Shown: positions 32,553 to 40,726 of the stretch, piece after piece | Layout: every line of letters begins with the position of its first letter | Position numbering within the stretch: position 1 is the first letter of the stretch | DNA from: an uncultured Lachnospiraceae bacterium | GTDB taxonomy: Bacteria; Bacillota; Clostridia; Lachnospirales; Lachnospiraceae | Length of the DNA: 64,000 nucleotides | Assembly: GCA_900544685.1 (NCBI GenBank) | Contig: UQWA01000009.1 | Span: forward strand, 1-64,000 | Direction of reading: 5' to 3' | Notes under the pieces: generated by a model | Seen by the model: only the letters and a program-made list of their open reading frames with translations | Database searches by the model: none | Told to the model about the DNA's origin: nothing | Program-made: the position numbers and the translations under genes

Positions 32553-33509
32553 GTAAGGTTTCAAGTAGGCAGAATCGCTGCCTTTTTTCAAAGGTGTAGG
32601 GAGTGCCAGAATAATAATGGTAGCAATTACAAATACTGTTCCGATCAGATCCGGTGTAGTGAAGCTGACTTTCATCCATACTGCAGTTAATACCATAGAG
32701 GCTACCGGTTCCACGCAGGAATAAAGGCTTGCCTTTACAGATCCGATCATTTTTACTCCTGTCATATACATGGAGAATCCGGCCATGGTTCCAAACAGAA
32801 TGATGAAGGTAAGGGCTGTGAATGTTTCACCGTCAAAGATCACCTTATTATTCCAGGGACGGAATGCTATGGTAAGAGCTGTACCGCCGATCAGCATTCC
32901 CCATGCCAGTATCAGAGGCGTGTCAAATTCAGCCTGCATTCTGGCGGGTTTTACCGTGTAGATTACTACAGAAACTGCAGAAATCAGCCCCATAATCAGA
33001 GCTTTTTGAGATAATGCCAGTGTAGTTGGATTCCCATGAGTGGCAATCAGGAAAATACCGGTAACTGCCAGGATAACTCCCAGAACTTCTTTTTTTTCTG
33101 GCAAACGCTTCGTTTGCAGACATACCCAGACAACGATCAGCGCAGGTCCAAGATACTGAATAACCGTAGCAGTTCCTGCATTGGACCATTCGATAGTCTG
33201 AAAATAACTGTACTGGCATAACATCATTCCTGCCAGACCATAAATAATAATGTCAATTCTGTTTCTTTTGGTTTTCCATATGTTAAATGCTTTCCCTTTA
33301 TCTCGAATTAAATAATAACACAGCAGTAAAAAACCAGCTGTTACCAGACGTAAAGGAACCAGCCAGGATGCAGTGACATCTTTGTTCTGGAACAGAAACT
33401 GTCCGCAGACACCGGAAATTCCCCAGAGAATTCCACCGGAAATGGTCAAAAATGTTCCAATAATGGTTCCTTTTTTTGTATTTATCTTGTTTTTATCGTT
33501 TTTGTGCAT
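32532..33509 (-). CDS. EamA-family (DMT) transporter
   Basis: 325 residues with ten transmembrane helices in two EamA repeats (GTFLTISGGILWGISGVCGQFLF; ALIMGLISAVSVVIYTVKPAR). The first repeat contains the WSNAGTATVIQYLGPALIVVW signature of RhaT/EamA metabolite exporters. It has its own consensus promoter on the minus strand. The substrate is unknown; amino acids or related metabolites are usual. It lies next to the candidate ncRNA, divergently transcribed. Confidence 0.88.
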   Translation of the reverse strand: MHKNDKNKINTKKGTIIGTFLTISGGILWGISGVCGQFLFQNKDVTASWLVPLRLVTAGFLLLCYYLIRDKGKAFNIWKTKRNRIDIIIYGLAGMMLCQYSYFQTIEWSNAGTATVIQYLGPALIVVWVCLQTKRLPEKKEVLGVILAVTGIFLIATHGNPTTLALSQKALIMGLISAVSVVIYTVKPARMQAEFDTPLILAWGMLIGGTALTIAFRPWNNKVIFDGETFTALTFIILFGTMAGFSMYMTGVKMIGSVKASLYSCVEPVASMVLTAVWMKVSFTTPDLIGTVFVIATIIILALPTPLKKGSDSAYLKPYKNQEEV

Positions 33510-33544
33510 ATCAAATCGTCCCTCAAAAGTTATTTGCCAAAGTG

Positions 33545-33573
33545 AGTATAGTAGTCCCCATGATGCTTGTCAA
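33545..33573 (-). promoter_or_regulatory. Promoter of the EamA gene
   Basis: On the minus strand TTGACA (33573-33568) and TATACT (33550-33545) are separated by 17 bp. Confidence 0.75.
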
Positions 33574-33718
33574 GGAAACAAAATTGAATCTATTATTTTA
33601 AACAATATTGTAGGTTCGTTGTCAACCATGCAATCCGGGAGACTATAGCCGAAATTGGAAGATAATAAATAAGAAAAAACAGAATATTCTGAATATTTAA
33701 TTCAAACAAAAAAAGAGA

Positions 33719-33747
33719 TTGACAATTATAAAAAACAATGATATAGT
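33719..33747 (+). promoter_or_regulatory. Consensus promoter of the candidate ncRNA
   Basis: TTGACA at 33719-33724 and TATAGT at 33742-33747 are 17 bp apart, with no protein gene downstream on this strand. Confidence 0.8.
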
Positions 33748-33753
33748 AAACAT

Positions 33754-34212
33754 ATCAAAAGAAAACAGAACTAACAAAAGCAAAGGAAATTTATTCCGAC
33801 AAATAATAGAAGAAAAAGTTAGTAGAAAATCTGAATTCTTTAGATATCAGGAGGACGGACCGATGGCATAAGTAGATTTCCCATCAAACCAAAATCTAAG
33901 AAAGAGGTATAGTCCAATGGCAACATAAATCTTAACCCAAAGAAAAAATCTCTTAAAAGAGTTTACATAGATAGAACAATGAATTGGAAGAAAAAGTCAT
34001 TGAATGTAAATGAAGGAGATGATTTCATATGAAAGGCAGAGATCCATAACGGACAAGACCAAAATGAAAAACTAAGAATTGGAGGTACGGTCCAACAAAA
34101 ACTTAATTTAAAAATCGTAATCTAAGAAAGCTGAAGGTGTAGACAATGAAATTGCTGGAAATTCATTAAGAGCCCGATCGAGAGGAAAAAGAATCGATCG
34201 GGCTTATTTTTT
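33754..34212 (+). ncRNA. Candidate large non-coding RNA, about 460 nt
   Basis: The stretch between the EamA and diguanylate cyclase genes carries a consensus promoter at its left end and a strong terminator at its right end. The next gene is on the opposite strand, so the transcript cannot be an mRNA leader. It holds no ORF above 60 codons on this strand. It shows related blocks (GGACGGACCGATGGCA at 33853, GGTATAGTCCAATGGCA at 33906, GGTACGGTCCAACA at 34084) and repeats of TCTAAGAA. GGACCG (33857-33862) and CGGTCC (34088-34093) can close a long-range helix. Local stems include GATGG/CCATC, CAATGA/TCATTG and CTCTT/AAGAG. It does not show RNase P, tmRNA, 6S or SRP signatures. Confidence 0.65.
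34171..34212 (+). terminator. Terminator of the candidate ncRNA
   Basis: AGCCCGATCGA and TCGATCGGGCT form a perfect 11-bp GC-rich stem, followed by TATTTTTT. Confidence 0.9.
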
Positions 34213-34237
34213 GCTTTATAAGAAAGAAATTGACTGG

Positions 34238-35665
34238 TTATCTTCTTCTGTCTATGCCGCTTGTGCGGTAATAGCAGGATTTACTTTTGTACATTCTCGC
34301 ATCTGCCGCCTTTGCAATGTCATAGATTCCGTTCCATTCTTTCTCTGAACTAAAGACGTATCCGTATGAGATACTCATAGAATCTACCAGTTCGCCTCTC
34401 CATTTGGCAGACTTTTGGTCAAAGTTTGCGATAAGATTTGGAAGAACATCCGTTTTCTCGGTGATAATGATAACAAATTCATCTCCACCGATTCTGTAGA
34501 CGTTTCCATAATTCTGAAAACATGATTTCATACAATCTGCAGCTGCGCATATAAGTTCATCTCCTGCAGCATGTCCAAGAGAATCATTTACGCGTTTGAG
34601 ACCGTTGATATCCATGGAAATATAAATCCAGTCTTTGTGAAGATCAAGACTGTGTATGGCTGTTTCATAAGCATGTCTGTTAAAACATTTTGTGAGTTCG
34701 TCGGTGTTTGATGTATAAATCAGTTTTTCTTTTTCAAATTTTTCTTTTAGAACTCGTGAGAGCATATATACCATACAACAGGATGCCAGTACAAGATATA
34801 TGCCAACTATAAATACAGCATATATATTATTCCTTAGATAAAAGGAACTTTCCATAGTAACGGCAATGATATATGTATCATCAAGACACAGGAAACACCT
34901 GCAGAGTTTTCCATTCACCTTTGTGTGGAAAGTGACTGTCTTACTGTCATTTACTCTATCAGTTGCGATACCAAGATCATCGAGTACTTCTCCGATCCAG
35001 GTACGGTTGGTAGCTCCTTTTACAATCTTTGTCCCGGCATCTGCCACAAAAATTTCGATTCCTTTATAAAGAGGCATGGCGCTTACGACATTAGAGATTT
35101 CGTTCTGCTTTAACTCGTGCAGAAGGCGTGTCGGTTCGATGCCTATCTGAATCATCCTTGTACCGGCTTCGTTCCAGGTGATAGCATACATCATCTCTTT
35201 CTTTTCGGCGGTATTAGGCGTGACATCCTGACACATGGTAAGATCCTTGTCAGTAAGCATCGGCTTAAAATATGACATCTGTTCTCCTGAGTCGAAATTG
35301 TAGCCATAGTATTTTGGCATAGACCCACTATAGATATATCCGTTTTTATCAATCAGATGTATCTCATCTACGGAGATCAACTTTGCTATTTTCTGCAATT
35401 CTTCTACATCATGCTCTGCCGTTGGTTTTGCATCTATGATATATGATGCAGCTTTCGCTCTTATTATATAATCGTCCTTTAGCGATTCAATGAGTCCCTT
35501 TTCATTCTCATCATTTTTATTGAGCACGGTGATTACACGATCAAGAAGTACTTCTGACATCTGATAGGTGTTGCTGTCATTTACAGATTTTAAAATTCCG
35601 GCCTCAAGTAATAATGCAACCACAATGATTACAAAAGCCAGAAAAGCGAGTTTTTTCTTTTTCAT
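34238..35665 (-). CDS. Membrane diguanylate cyclase with extracytoplasmic sensor and GGDEF domain
   Basis: 475 residues. A transmembrane helix (residues about 7-25) is followed by an extracytoplasmic sensor region of about 250 residues resembling a Cache domain, a second helix (YAVFIVGIYLVLASCCMVYML), and a GGDEF domain. The active site is RIGGDEFVII, residues about 391-400, with intact GGDEF, so c-di-GMP synthesis from two GTP is expected. No EAL domain and no obvious RxxD inhibitory site directly before. It faces the ncRNA terminator tail-to-tail. Confidence 0.92.
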   Translation of the reverse strand: MKKKKLAFLAFVIIVVALLLEAGILKSVNDSNTYQMSEVLLDRVITVLNKNDENEKGLIESLKDDYIIRAKAASYIIDAKPTAEHDVEELQKIAKLISVDEIHLIDKNGYIYSGSMPKYYGYNFDSGEQMSYFKPMLTDKDLTMCQDVTPNTAEKKEMMYAITWNEAGTRMIQIGIEPTRLLHELKQNEISNVVSAMPLYKGIEIFVADAGTKIVKGATNRTWIGEVLDDLGIATDRVNDSKTVTFHTKVNGKLCRCFLCLDDTYIIAVTMESSFYLRNNIYAVFIVGIYLVLASCCMVYMLSRVLKEKFEKEKLIYTSNTDELTKCFNRHAYETAIHSLDLHKDWIYISMDINGLKRVNDSLGHAAGDELICAAADCMKSCFQNYGNVYRIGGDEFVIIITEKTDVLPNLIANFDQKSAKWRGELVDSMSISYGYVFSSEKEWNGIYDIAKAADARMYKSKSCYYRTSGIDRRR

Positions 35666-36014
35666 GTATATATTTTATCATGCTTTTTGCAGATAAACCA
35701 CAGAAAACCTTTTAGATACGTATTTTTTATCATAATATGGCACGAATGTGAAAAATTATAGGACCACTGATCCGATACTATTAAATAAGGTACCAATTTT
35801 TAAAAAATTGGTCCTATCAATTTAAATGAAAATATATATACAAAAATGTTTAAAATGCTGAAAATTCAGAATTAAGATGGAAAACACCGATTAATTATTG
35901 ACAAAATGTAAGATTAAATATACGATATGAATATGAAAACGGTGCGTGCTATTTTTTGAAAATTTAATTGGTAGAACCAATAAACCAAAAGCAAGGCAGT
36001 AAAGGAGGATGGAA
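35666..36014 (+). promoter_or_regulatory. Regulatory region of the amino-acid fermentation operon
   Basis: The gap of about 350 bp holds a promoter (TTGACA 35898-35903, 17 bp, TACGAT 35921-35926) and the 15-bp perfect palindrome ATTGGTAGAACCAAT at 35967-35981, just downstream of the start site. It matches the PdhR/LldR-type box of FadR-subfamily GntR repressors. An AT-rich 21-bp palindrome ACCAATTTTT-A-AAAAATTGGT lies at 35792-35812 and carries the same half-sites in the opposite order. No ORF is convincing here. Confidence 0.75.
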
Positions 36015-36209
36015 ATGGGAATTGTAGTACACAAGGAACGGTGCAAAGGGTGCGGATATTGTGTAGAGACATGCAAGCAGAAGGCTCTTTCTTTTTCAGA
36101 ACATATGAATGATCAGGGAATTGTTTATGTTCAGGTAGATGAGTCTAAATGTGTGGGATGTGGATTGTGTTACACAATGTGCCCTGATCTTGTTTTTGAA
36201 ATCAATTAA
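36015..36209 (+). CDS. 2-oxoacid:ferredoxin oxidoreductase, delta (2x[4Fe-4S]) subunit
   Basis: 64 residues with two CX2CX2CX3C motifs: Cys10, 13, 16 and 20, and Cys46, 49, 52 and 56. AAAGGAGG at 36001-36008 fits the ATG at 36015. It directly precedes the alpha, beta and gamma subunits and would pass electrons from the thiamine site to ferredoxin. First gene of the operon, downstream of the palindrome. Confidence 0.92.
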   Translation: MGIVVHKERCKGCGYCVETCKQKALSFSEHMNDQGIVYVQVDESKCVGCGLCYTMCPDLVFEIN

Positions 36210-36223
36210 AGGAGGTATTTGGT

Positions 36224-37285
36224 TTGGCTAAGAAAATTTTGATGAAAGGCAACGAAGCATTAGCTGAGGCAGCAGTACGAGTTGGCTGCCGACTGTATTG
36301 TGGATATCCAATCACACCTCAGACCGAAATCATGGAGTATCTTTCCGGAAGAATGCCTCAGGTTGGAGGAAGCTACATTCAGGCAGAAAGTGAAGTTTCC
36401 GCAATTTCTATGTTGTTTGGTGCGGCAAGTACCGGATATCGTGTTATCACTGCTTCATCCGGACCTGGATTTTCTCTGAAGCAGGAAGGTATTTCTTATA
36501 TTGCTTCTCAGAATCTTCCGGCTGTAATCGTAGACGTATGTCGTTATGGAAGTGGATTGGGACTGATCTCACCAGGTCAGGGCGATTACTTCCAGGCTAC
36601 CAAGGGCGGCGGTCATGGCGATTATCAGCTTCCTGTATTTGCACCACATACGATTCAGGAGAGCGTAGACCTGATCGCATTGGCATTTGATAAAGCAGAA
36701 GAATATCTCACACCGGTTATCCTGCTTACTGACGGAGCGTTAGGTCAGATGATGGAAGGTGTGGAATTACCTGAGATGCAGCCTGTAGATCCGGAGAAAC
36801 CATGGGCATTAAAAGGTATGGGTGATGGAAAAGCAAGATATTATCGTACAGCTGCTTATGATGGACCACAGTATGACACATTCATTCGTGAGAAATTTAA
36901 AAAGATGCAGGAAAACGAGCAGAGATATGAAAAGATCTGCGTAGATGATGCAGATGTTGTATTGGTTGCTTATGGTATTTCCGCAAGAATCTGTAAACGT
37001 GCAGTGAAGATGGGTCGTGAAAAAGGAATGAAGATTGGTCTGTTACGTCCGATTTCCCTGTGGCCATTCCCAATGGATGTATTTAAAGAAGTTCGAAAAC
37101 ATGCAAAAGCATTTCTTTCTGTAGAAATGAGTGCGATCGGTCAGATGGTGGAAGATGTCGCTTTGGCTGCGCATGGAGAAGTTCCTGTTTACCTGCTGGC
37201 AAGTGGTATGAACCCACCGAAAGAACAGGATATCCTGAAGAAAGCACAGGATATTTTAGACGGAAAAGAAAAGGAGGTATTTTAA
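36224..37285 (+). CDS. 2-oxoacid:ferredoxin oxidoreductase, alpha subunit
   Basis: 353 residues beginning at a TTG with AAGGAGGT upstream (AKKILMKGNEALAEAAV). The sequence contains the YPITPQTEIMEYLS segment and SEVSAISMLFGAASTGYR, ASSGPGFSLKQEGISY, and the C-terminal LLRPISLWPFP, all typical of KOR/VOR alpha chains. It binds the 2-oxoacid together with TPP on the beta subunit. Whether the substrate is 2-oxoglutarate, branched-chain 2-oxoacids or aryl 2-oxoacids cannot be read from sequence. The neighbouring dehydrogenase and acyl-CoA synthetase favour amino-acid-derived substrates. Confidence 0.92.
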   Translation: MAKKILMKGNEALAEAAVRVGCRLYCGYPITPQTEIMEYLSGRMPQVGGSYIQAESEVSAISMLFGAASTGYRVITASSGPGFSLKQEGISYIASQNLPAVIVDVCRYGSGLGLISPGQGDYFQATKGGGHGDYQLPVFAPHTIQESVDLIALAFDKAEEYLTPVILLTDGALGQMMEGVELPEMQPVDPEKPWALKGMGDGKARYYRTAAYDGPQYDTFIREKFKKMQENEQRYEKICVDDADVVLVAYGISARICKRAVKMGREKGMKIGLLRPISLWPFPMDVFKEVRKHAKAFLSVEMSAIGQMVEDVALAAHGEVPVYLLASGMNPPKEQDILKKAQDILDGKEKEVF

Positions 37286-38053
37286 ATGGATAAAACATTT
37301 AAAGCGCCTGAAATCTTAAATCCTACATCGGGATTTTGCGCAGGCTGTGGACATGGAATTATCAATCGAATTCTGGCAGAAACGTTAGAAGAAATGCAGT
37401 TAGAAAAGAAAACAATTATTGCATTGGCAGTCGGATGTTCCTGTATCATGAGTACCTTCTTTCAGGTAGATAAAATTTTAGGACCACACGGAAGATCACC
37501 GGCAGTTGCCACAGGTATCAAGAGATTACGTCCGGACAATCTGGTTTTAACTTATCAGGGTGATGGTGATATTTCTTCCATCGGAACAGCGGAAATTGTA
37601 CACGCAGCAGCCAGAAATGAAAAGATTACGACAATCTTTGTAAATAATGGTGTGTATGGTATGACAGGTGGACAGATGGCACCTACGACTCTTCCGGAAC
37701 AGAAGACAGCAACATCTCCAATGGGAAAAGATGTAGAAACGGCCGGTATGCCAATCAAACTTTCAGAGATGTTATCCGTTCTTCCGGTTGCATATATCGC
37801 GAGAGGTTCTGTGCATAGTCCGGCAGAGATTCGTAAAACCAAGAAATATATAAAAGCAGCAATTGAAAAACAGCTCAATGGAGATGGATTTGCTATGGTA
37901 GAAATCCTTTCCCCATGTCCGACGAATTGGCATATGACTCCGGTTGCAGCTATGAAACATATTGAACAAGAAACCATCCAGTATTATCCGTTGGGAGAAA
38001 TGGTAAATAATGTACGAGTAGATGGAAGAATGGTTAAAAAAGGAGGCGAATGA
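37286..38053 (+). CDS. 2-oxoacid:ferredoxin oxidoreductase, beta subunit (TPP-binding)
   Basis: 255 residues, starting immediately after the alpha stop. The cluster-ligand Cys is in SGFCAGCGHGIINR, further Cys in VGCSCIMS. The TPP-Mg2+ motif is GDGDISSIG...NNGVYGMTGGQMAPTT. GGAGG lies within the end of the alpha gene, indicating coupling. Decarboxylates the 2-oxoacid and forms the acyl-CoA with reduced ferredoxin. Confidence 0.93.
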   Translation: MDKTFKAPEILNPTSGFCAGCGHGIINRILAETLEEMQLEKKTIIALAVGCSCIMSTFFQVDKILGPHGRSPAVATGIKRLRPDNLVLTYQGDGDISSIGTAEIVHAAARNEKITTIFVNNGVYGMTGGQMAPTTLPEQKTATSPMGKDVETAGMPIKLSEMLSVLPVAYIARGSVHSPAEIRKTKKYIKAAIEKQLNGDGFAMVEILSPCPTNWHMTPVAAMKHIEQETIQYYPLGEMVNNVRVDGRMVKKGGE

Positions 38054-38056
38054 TTC

Positions 38057-38590
38057 ATGAAAGAAATCCTGATTGCCGGTTTTGGTGGACAAGGCGTTCT
38101 TGCGACAGGCGTAATTTTAGCGAATGCGGCATTACGTGCAGACTTACAGACCTGCTGGCTTCCGTCCTATGGTGGAACCATGCGAGGCGGTACAGCAAAC
38201 TGTTCCGTAAAGATTTCAGATGATGAAATCGGAAGTCCTTATATTGATGAACCGGATGTTCTGGTCGTATTTAATGAACCATCCTATGTAAAATTCTATA
38301 ATCGCTTAAAACCAGGCGGATATCTGTTTGTAAACAGTACATTGGTACATAAAGAAAATACAAGAGATGATATTCATGTTATCTGTGAACCGGTTACAGA
38401 GATTGCGACAGAGCTTGGAAATGTGCGTGCGGCAAACGTCGTAATGTTAGGTGTGATTCTTTCCCATCTGCCGATGGTATCTCTGGATGCTGCGAAAATA
38501 TCTCTGGAAGAATATTTCGAGCCAAAGGGACAGAAGATGATAGACTTTAACAGAAATGCACTGGAAGTAGGTTACGCTAGGAAAGGCTGA
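38057..38590 (+). CDS. 2-oxoacid:ferredoxin oxidoreductase, gamma subunit
   Basis: 177 residues with the family start KEILIAGFGGQGVLATGVILANAAL, SYGGTMRGGTANCSVKIS and the VLVVFNEPSYVKFY segment of CoA-binding gamma subunits. It starts 3 bp after the beta stop. With delta, alpha and beta it makes a complete four-part enzyme. Confidence 0.93.
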   Translation: MKEILIAGFGGQGVLATGVILANAALRADLQTCWLPSYGGTMRGGTANCSVKISDDEIGSPYIDEPDVLVVFNEPSYVKFYNRLKPGGYLFVNSTLVHKENTRDDIHVICEPVTEIATELGNVRAANVVMLGVILSHLPMVSLDAAKISLEEYFEPKGQKMIDFNRNALEVGYARKG

Positions 38591-38602
38591 CAGGGTGAAG
38601 GA

Positions 38603-40693
38603 ATGAACGTACAAGATTTGTTATGTCCCAAAACAGTTGCCATCGTTGGAGCCAGTGAAAAATCTGGATTTGGAAGATATACGACAGAAAATATCTTAAA
38701 AGGCGATTTAGGAGAAGAGGTTTATCTGGTACATCCGAAGCGTGAGGAAGTGCTTGGACATAAATGTTATCCTTCTCTTGCAGCAATCGGAAAACAGATT
38801 GATCTGGTGATTCTGTGTACTCCAATGCAGACCGTCAATGGACTGCTTCTGGAGGCAGCAGAGGTCGGAGCCAAAGGCGTCGTAGTATTTGCCAGCGGAT
38901 ACAGTGAAGCCGGAGAAGAAGGAAAGAAAGCTCAGGAAGAACTGATTCGCATTGCGAAAGAACATGACCTTGCAATCTGCGGACCAAACTGTGGTGGATT
39001 TATCAACAATGAAAAAGGTATTTTTGCTTTTGGCCTTCGAATGGAAGAGAGAAAACAAAAAGGAAATATCGGATTGATCTCACAAAGTGGTCAGATCTGT
39101 TCCATGCTTTCGACGATTCCATATCTGCATTTTTCCTATCTGATTTCCAGCGGAAATAATGCGGTAGTAGGTGTAGAAGATTATCTGGAATACCTGGTAG
39201 ATAATGAAGAAACCAAAGTTGTAGCTGTATATCTGGAAGGAATTAAAAAACCTGTACAATTTGTACGCGTGTTAGCCAAAGCAGCAAAGATGAGAAAACC
39301 GATCATTGCGTTGAAGGTAGGTGCTTCTGAAAAAGCACAGAAAACCACAACAGCACATACCGGCAGTATGGCCGGATCGGATCGGACATTTGATGCATTG
39401 TTTAAAAAATATGGTGTCGTTCGTGTAGATGATATGGAAGATCTGATGGAGACAGCACTGTTGTTCAGTATTCTGACACAGAAGGTAACGACAGATGCGA
39501 TTGCAATCTGCAATGTATCCGGCGGCGAAGCGGCGATTTCAGCAGATACCTGTCAGAGAGCCGGCGTGAAGCTGGGCGATTTCACAGAAAATACTATCGA
39601 AGTGATCAGAAGTCGTCTTCCGGGATTTGCATCTGTGAATAATCCATTGGATATGACATCGACACTTGTGCGAGATCATGATAATTATCATGCAACCGTA
39701 GAAGCCCTGATGCAGGAACCAAATATTGGTTTGATCGCAATGGGACACAACCCACCTGAAAAAGTAGCTTTACAGGATAGAAAAATTGATTTTGGACTGG
39801 CCGACCAGTTAATCGATATTCAGAAAGATGCAACGAAACCGATCGTGATCCTGTCTGGATTTTCCAGAAAAAGAGATCCGGAATTGCGTGAGTATTACGC
39901 AGAGCATCATATCGCTATGCTGGAAAATCCAAAATACGGACTGGCTGCCATTCGCCGATATGTCGAATTTTGTCAGTACGATCCGGAAAAGAGGACATTG
40001 ACAGATGCAGTTCCGACAGGAACAGCCGGTAAAGAGCGTGAAGTACTTTCCGAAAAAGACAGCAAAGAATTATTAAAAGAATATGGTATTTCCATACCAA
40101 AAGAAGGAACTGCTGCTACAAAAGAGGAATTGCTTCGTGTGGTTCGTGAAATCGGTTTCCCTGTAGTATTAAAGATAGACTCTGCCGATGTTCCACATAA
40201 AACGGATGTGGGCGGTGTAAAATTAAATATTAACTCAGAAGAAGAAGCCCTGGCAGCATTTGACGAGATTCTTGCAAATGTGAAAAAGCATGTACCGGAT
40301 GCGAAAGTAGATGGGGTACTGGTGGCTCAGATGCTTCGAAAGGGTACTGAGATGATATTGGGTATTCATCGTGATTCCCAGTTCGGACCGATGGTACTGA
40401 TTGGATTCGGAGGAATTTTTGTAGAACTGTTTAAAGACAGTGCATTGTATCCGGCTCCATTTGGAAAAGAAGAAGCATTAGAGATGATCCGTTCCCTGAA
40501 AACCTATCCATTATTGAGTGGATATCGCGGTTCTGCACCGTTAGCAATTGACCAATTGGCAGATATGCTGGTGAAGATGGGAAATCTTGCGGTAGAGAAA
40601 AAAGAAGAAATCAGCGAGCTTGATATGAATCCGGTATTTGTATACGAAGATTCTGTCTGTGCGGTAGATGCGCTGGTGGTAAAAAGTAAATGA
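38603..40693 (+). CDS. ADP-forming acyl-CoA synthetase (acetate-CoA ligase ADP-forming family), fused alpha-beta
   Basis: 696 residues. N-terminal CoA-binding domain (KTVAIVGASEKSGFGRYTTEN), succinyl-CoA synthetase-like domain with the likely phosphorylated His252 in TTAHTGSMAGSD, then a C-terminal ATP-grasp beta part from about residue 475 (LLKEYGISIPKEGTA; IGFPVVLKIDSADVPHKTDVGGV). The enzyme converts acyl-CoA, ADP and phosphate to the free acid, CoA and ATP. In this operon it would conserve the energy of the thioester made by the 2-oxoacid oxidoreductase. It starts 12 bp after the gamma gene. This archaeal-type enzyme is less common in Firmicutes than the Pta-Ack pair. Confidence 0.9.
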   Translation: MNVQDLLCPKTVAIVGASEKSGFGRYTTENILKGDLGEEVYLVHPKREEVLGHKCYPSLAAIGKQIDLVILCTPMQTVNGLLLEAAEVGAKGVVVFASGYSEAGEEGKKAQEELIRIAKEHDLAICGPNCGGFINNEKGIFAFGLRMEERKQKGNIGLISQSGQICSMLSTIPYLHFSYLISSGNNAVVGVEDYLEYLVDNEETKVVAVYLEGIKKPVQFVRVLAKAAKMRKPIIALKVGASEKAQKTTTAHTGSMAGSDRTFDALFKKYGVVRVDDMEDLMETALLFSILTQKVTTDAIAICNVSGGEAAISADTCQRAGVKLGDFTENTIEVIRSRLPGFASVNNPLDMTSTLVRDHDNYHATVEALMQEPNIGLIAMGHNPPEKVALQDRKIDFGLADQLIDIQKDATKPIVILSGFSRKRDPELREYYAEHHIAMLENPKYGLAAIRRYVEFCQYDPEKRTLTDAVPTGTAGKEREVLSEKDSKELLKEYGISIPKEGTAATKEELLRVVREIGFPVVLKIDSADVPHKTDVGGVKLNINSEEEALAAFDEILANVKKHVPDAKVDGVLVAQMLRKGTEMILGIHRDSQFGPMVLIGFGGIFVELFKDSALYPAPFGKEEALEMIRSLKTYPLLSGYRGSAPLAIDQLADMLVKMGNLAVEKKEEISELDMNPVFVYEDSVCAVDALVVKSK

Positions 40694-40726
40694 TAAAAAG
40701 TCGAGTAAAGACAGAAAGGACAAATT

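Noticed and set aside
33754..34212. RNase P, tmRNA, 6S or SRP RNA
   Set aside because: None of their hallmark blocks (such as GAGGAAAGTCC of RNase P or a tmRNA tag ORF and 3' CCA) is present in the candidate RNA.
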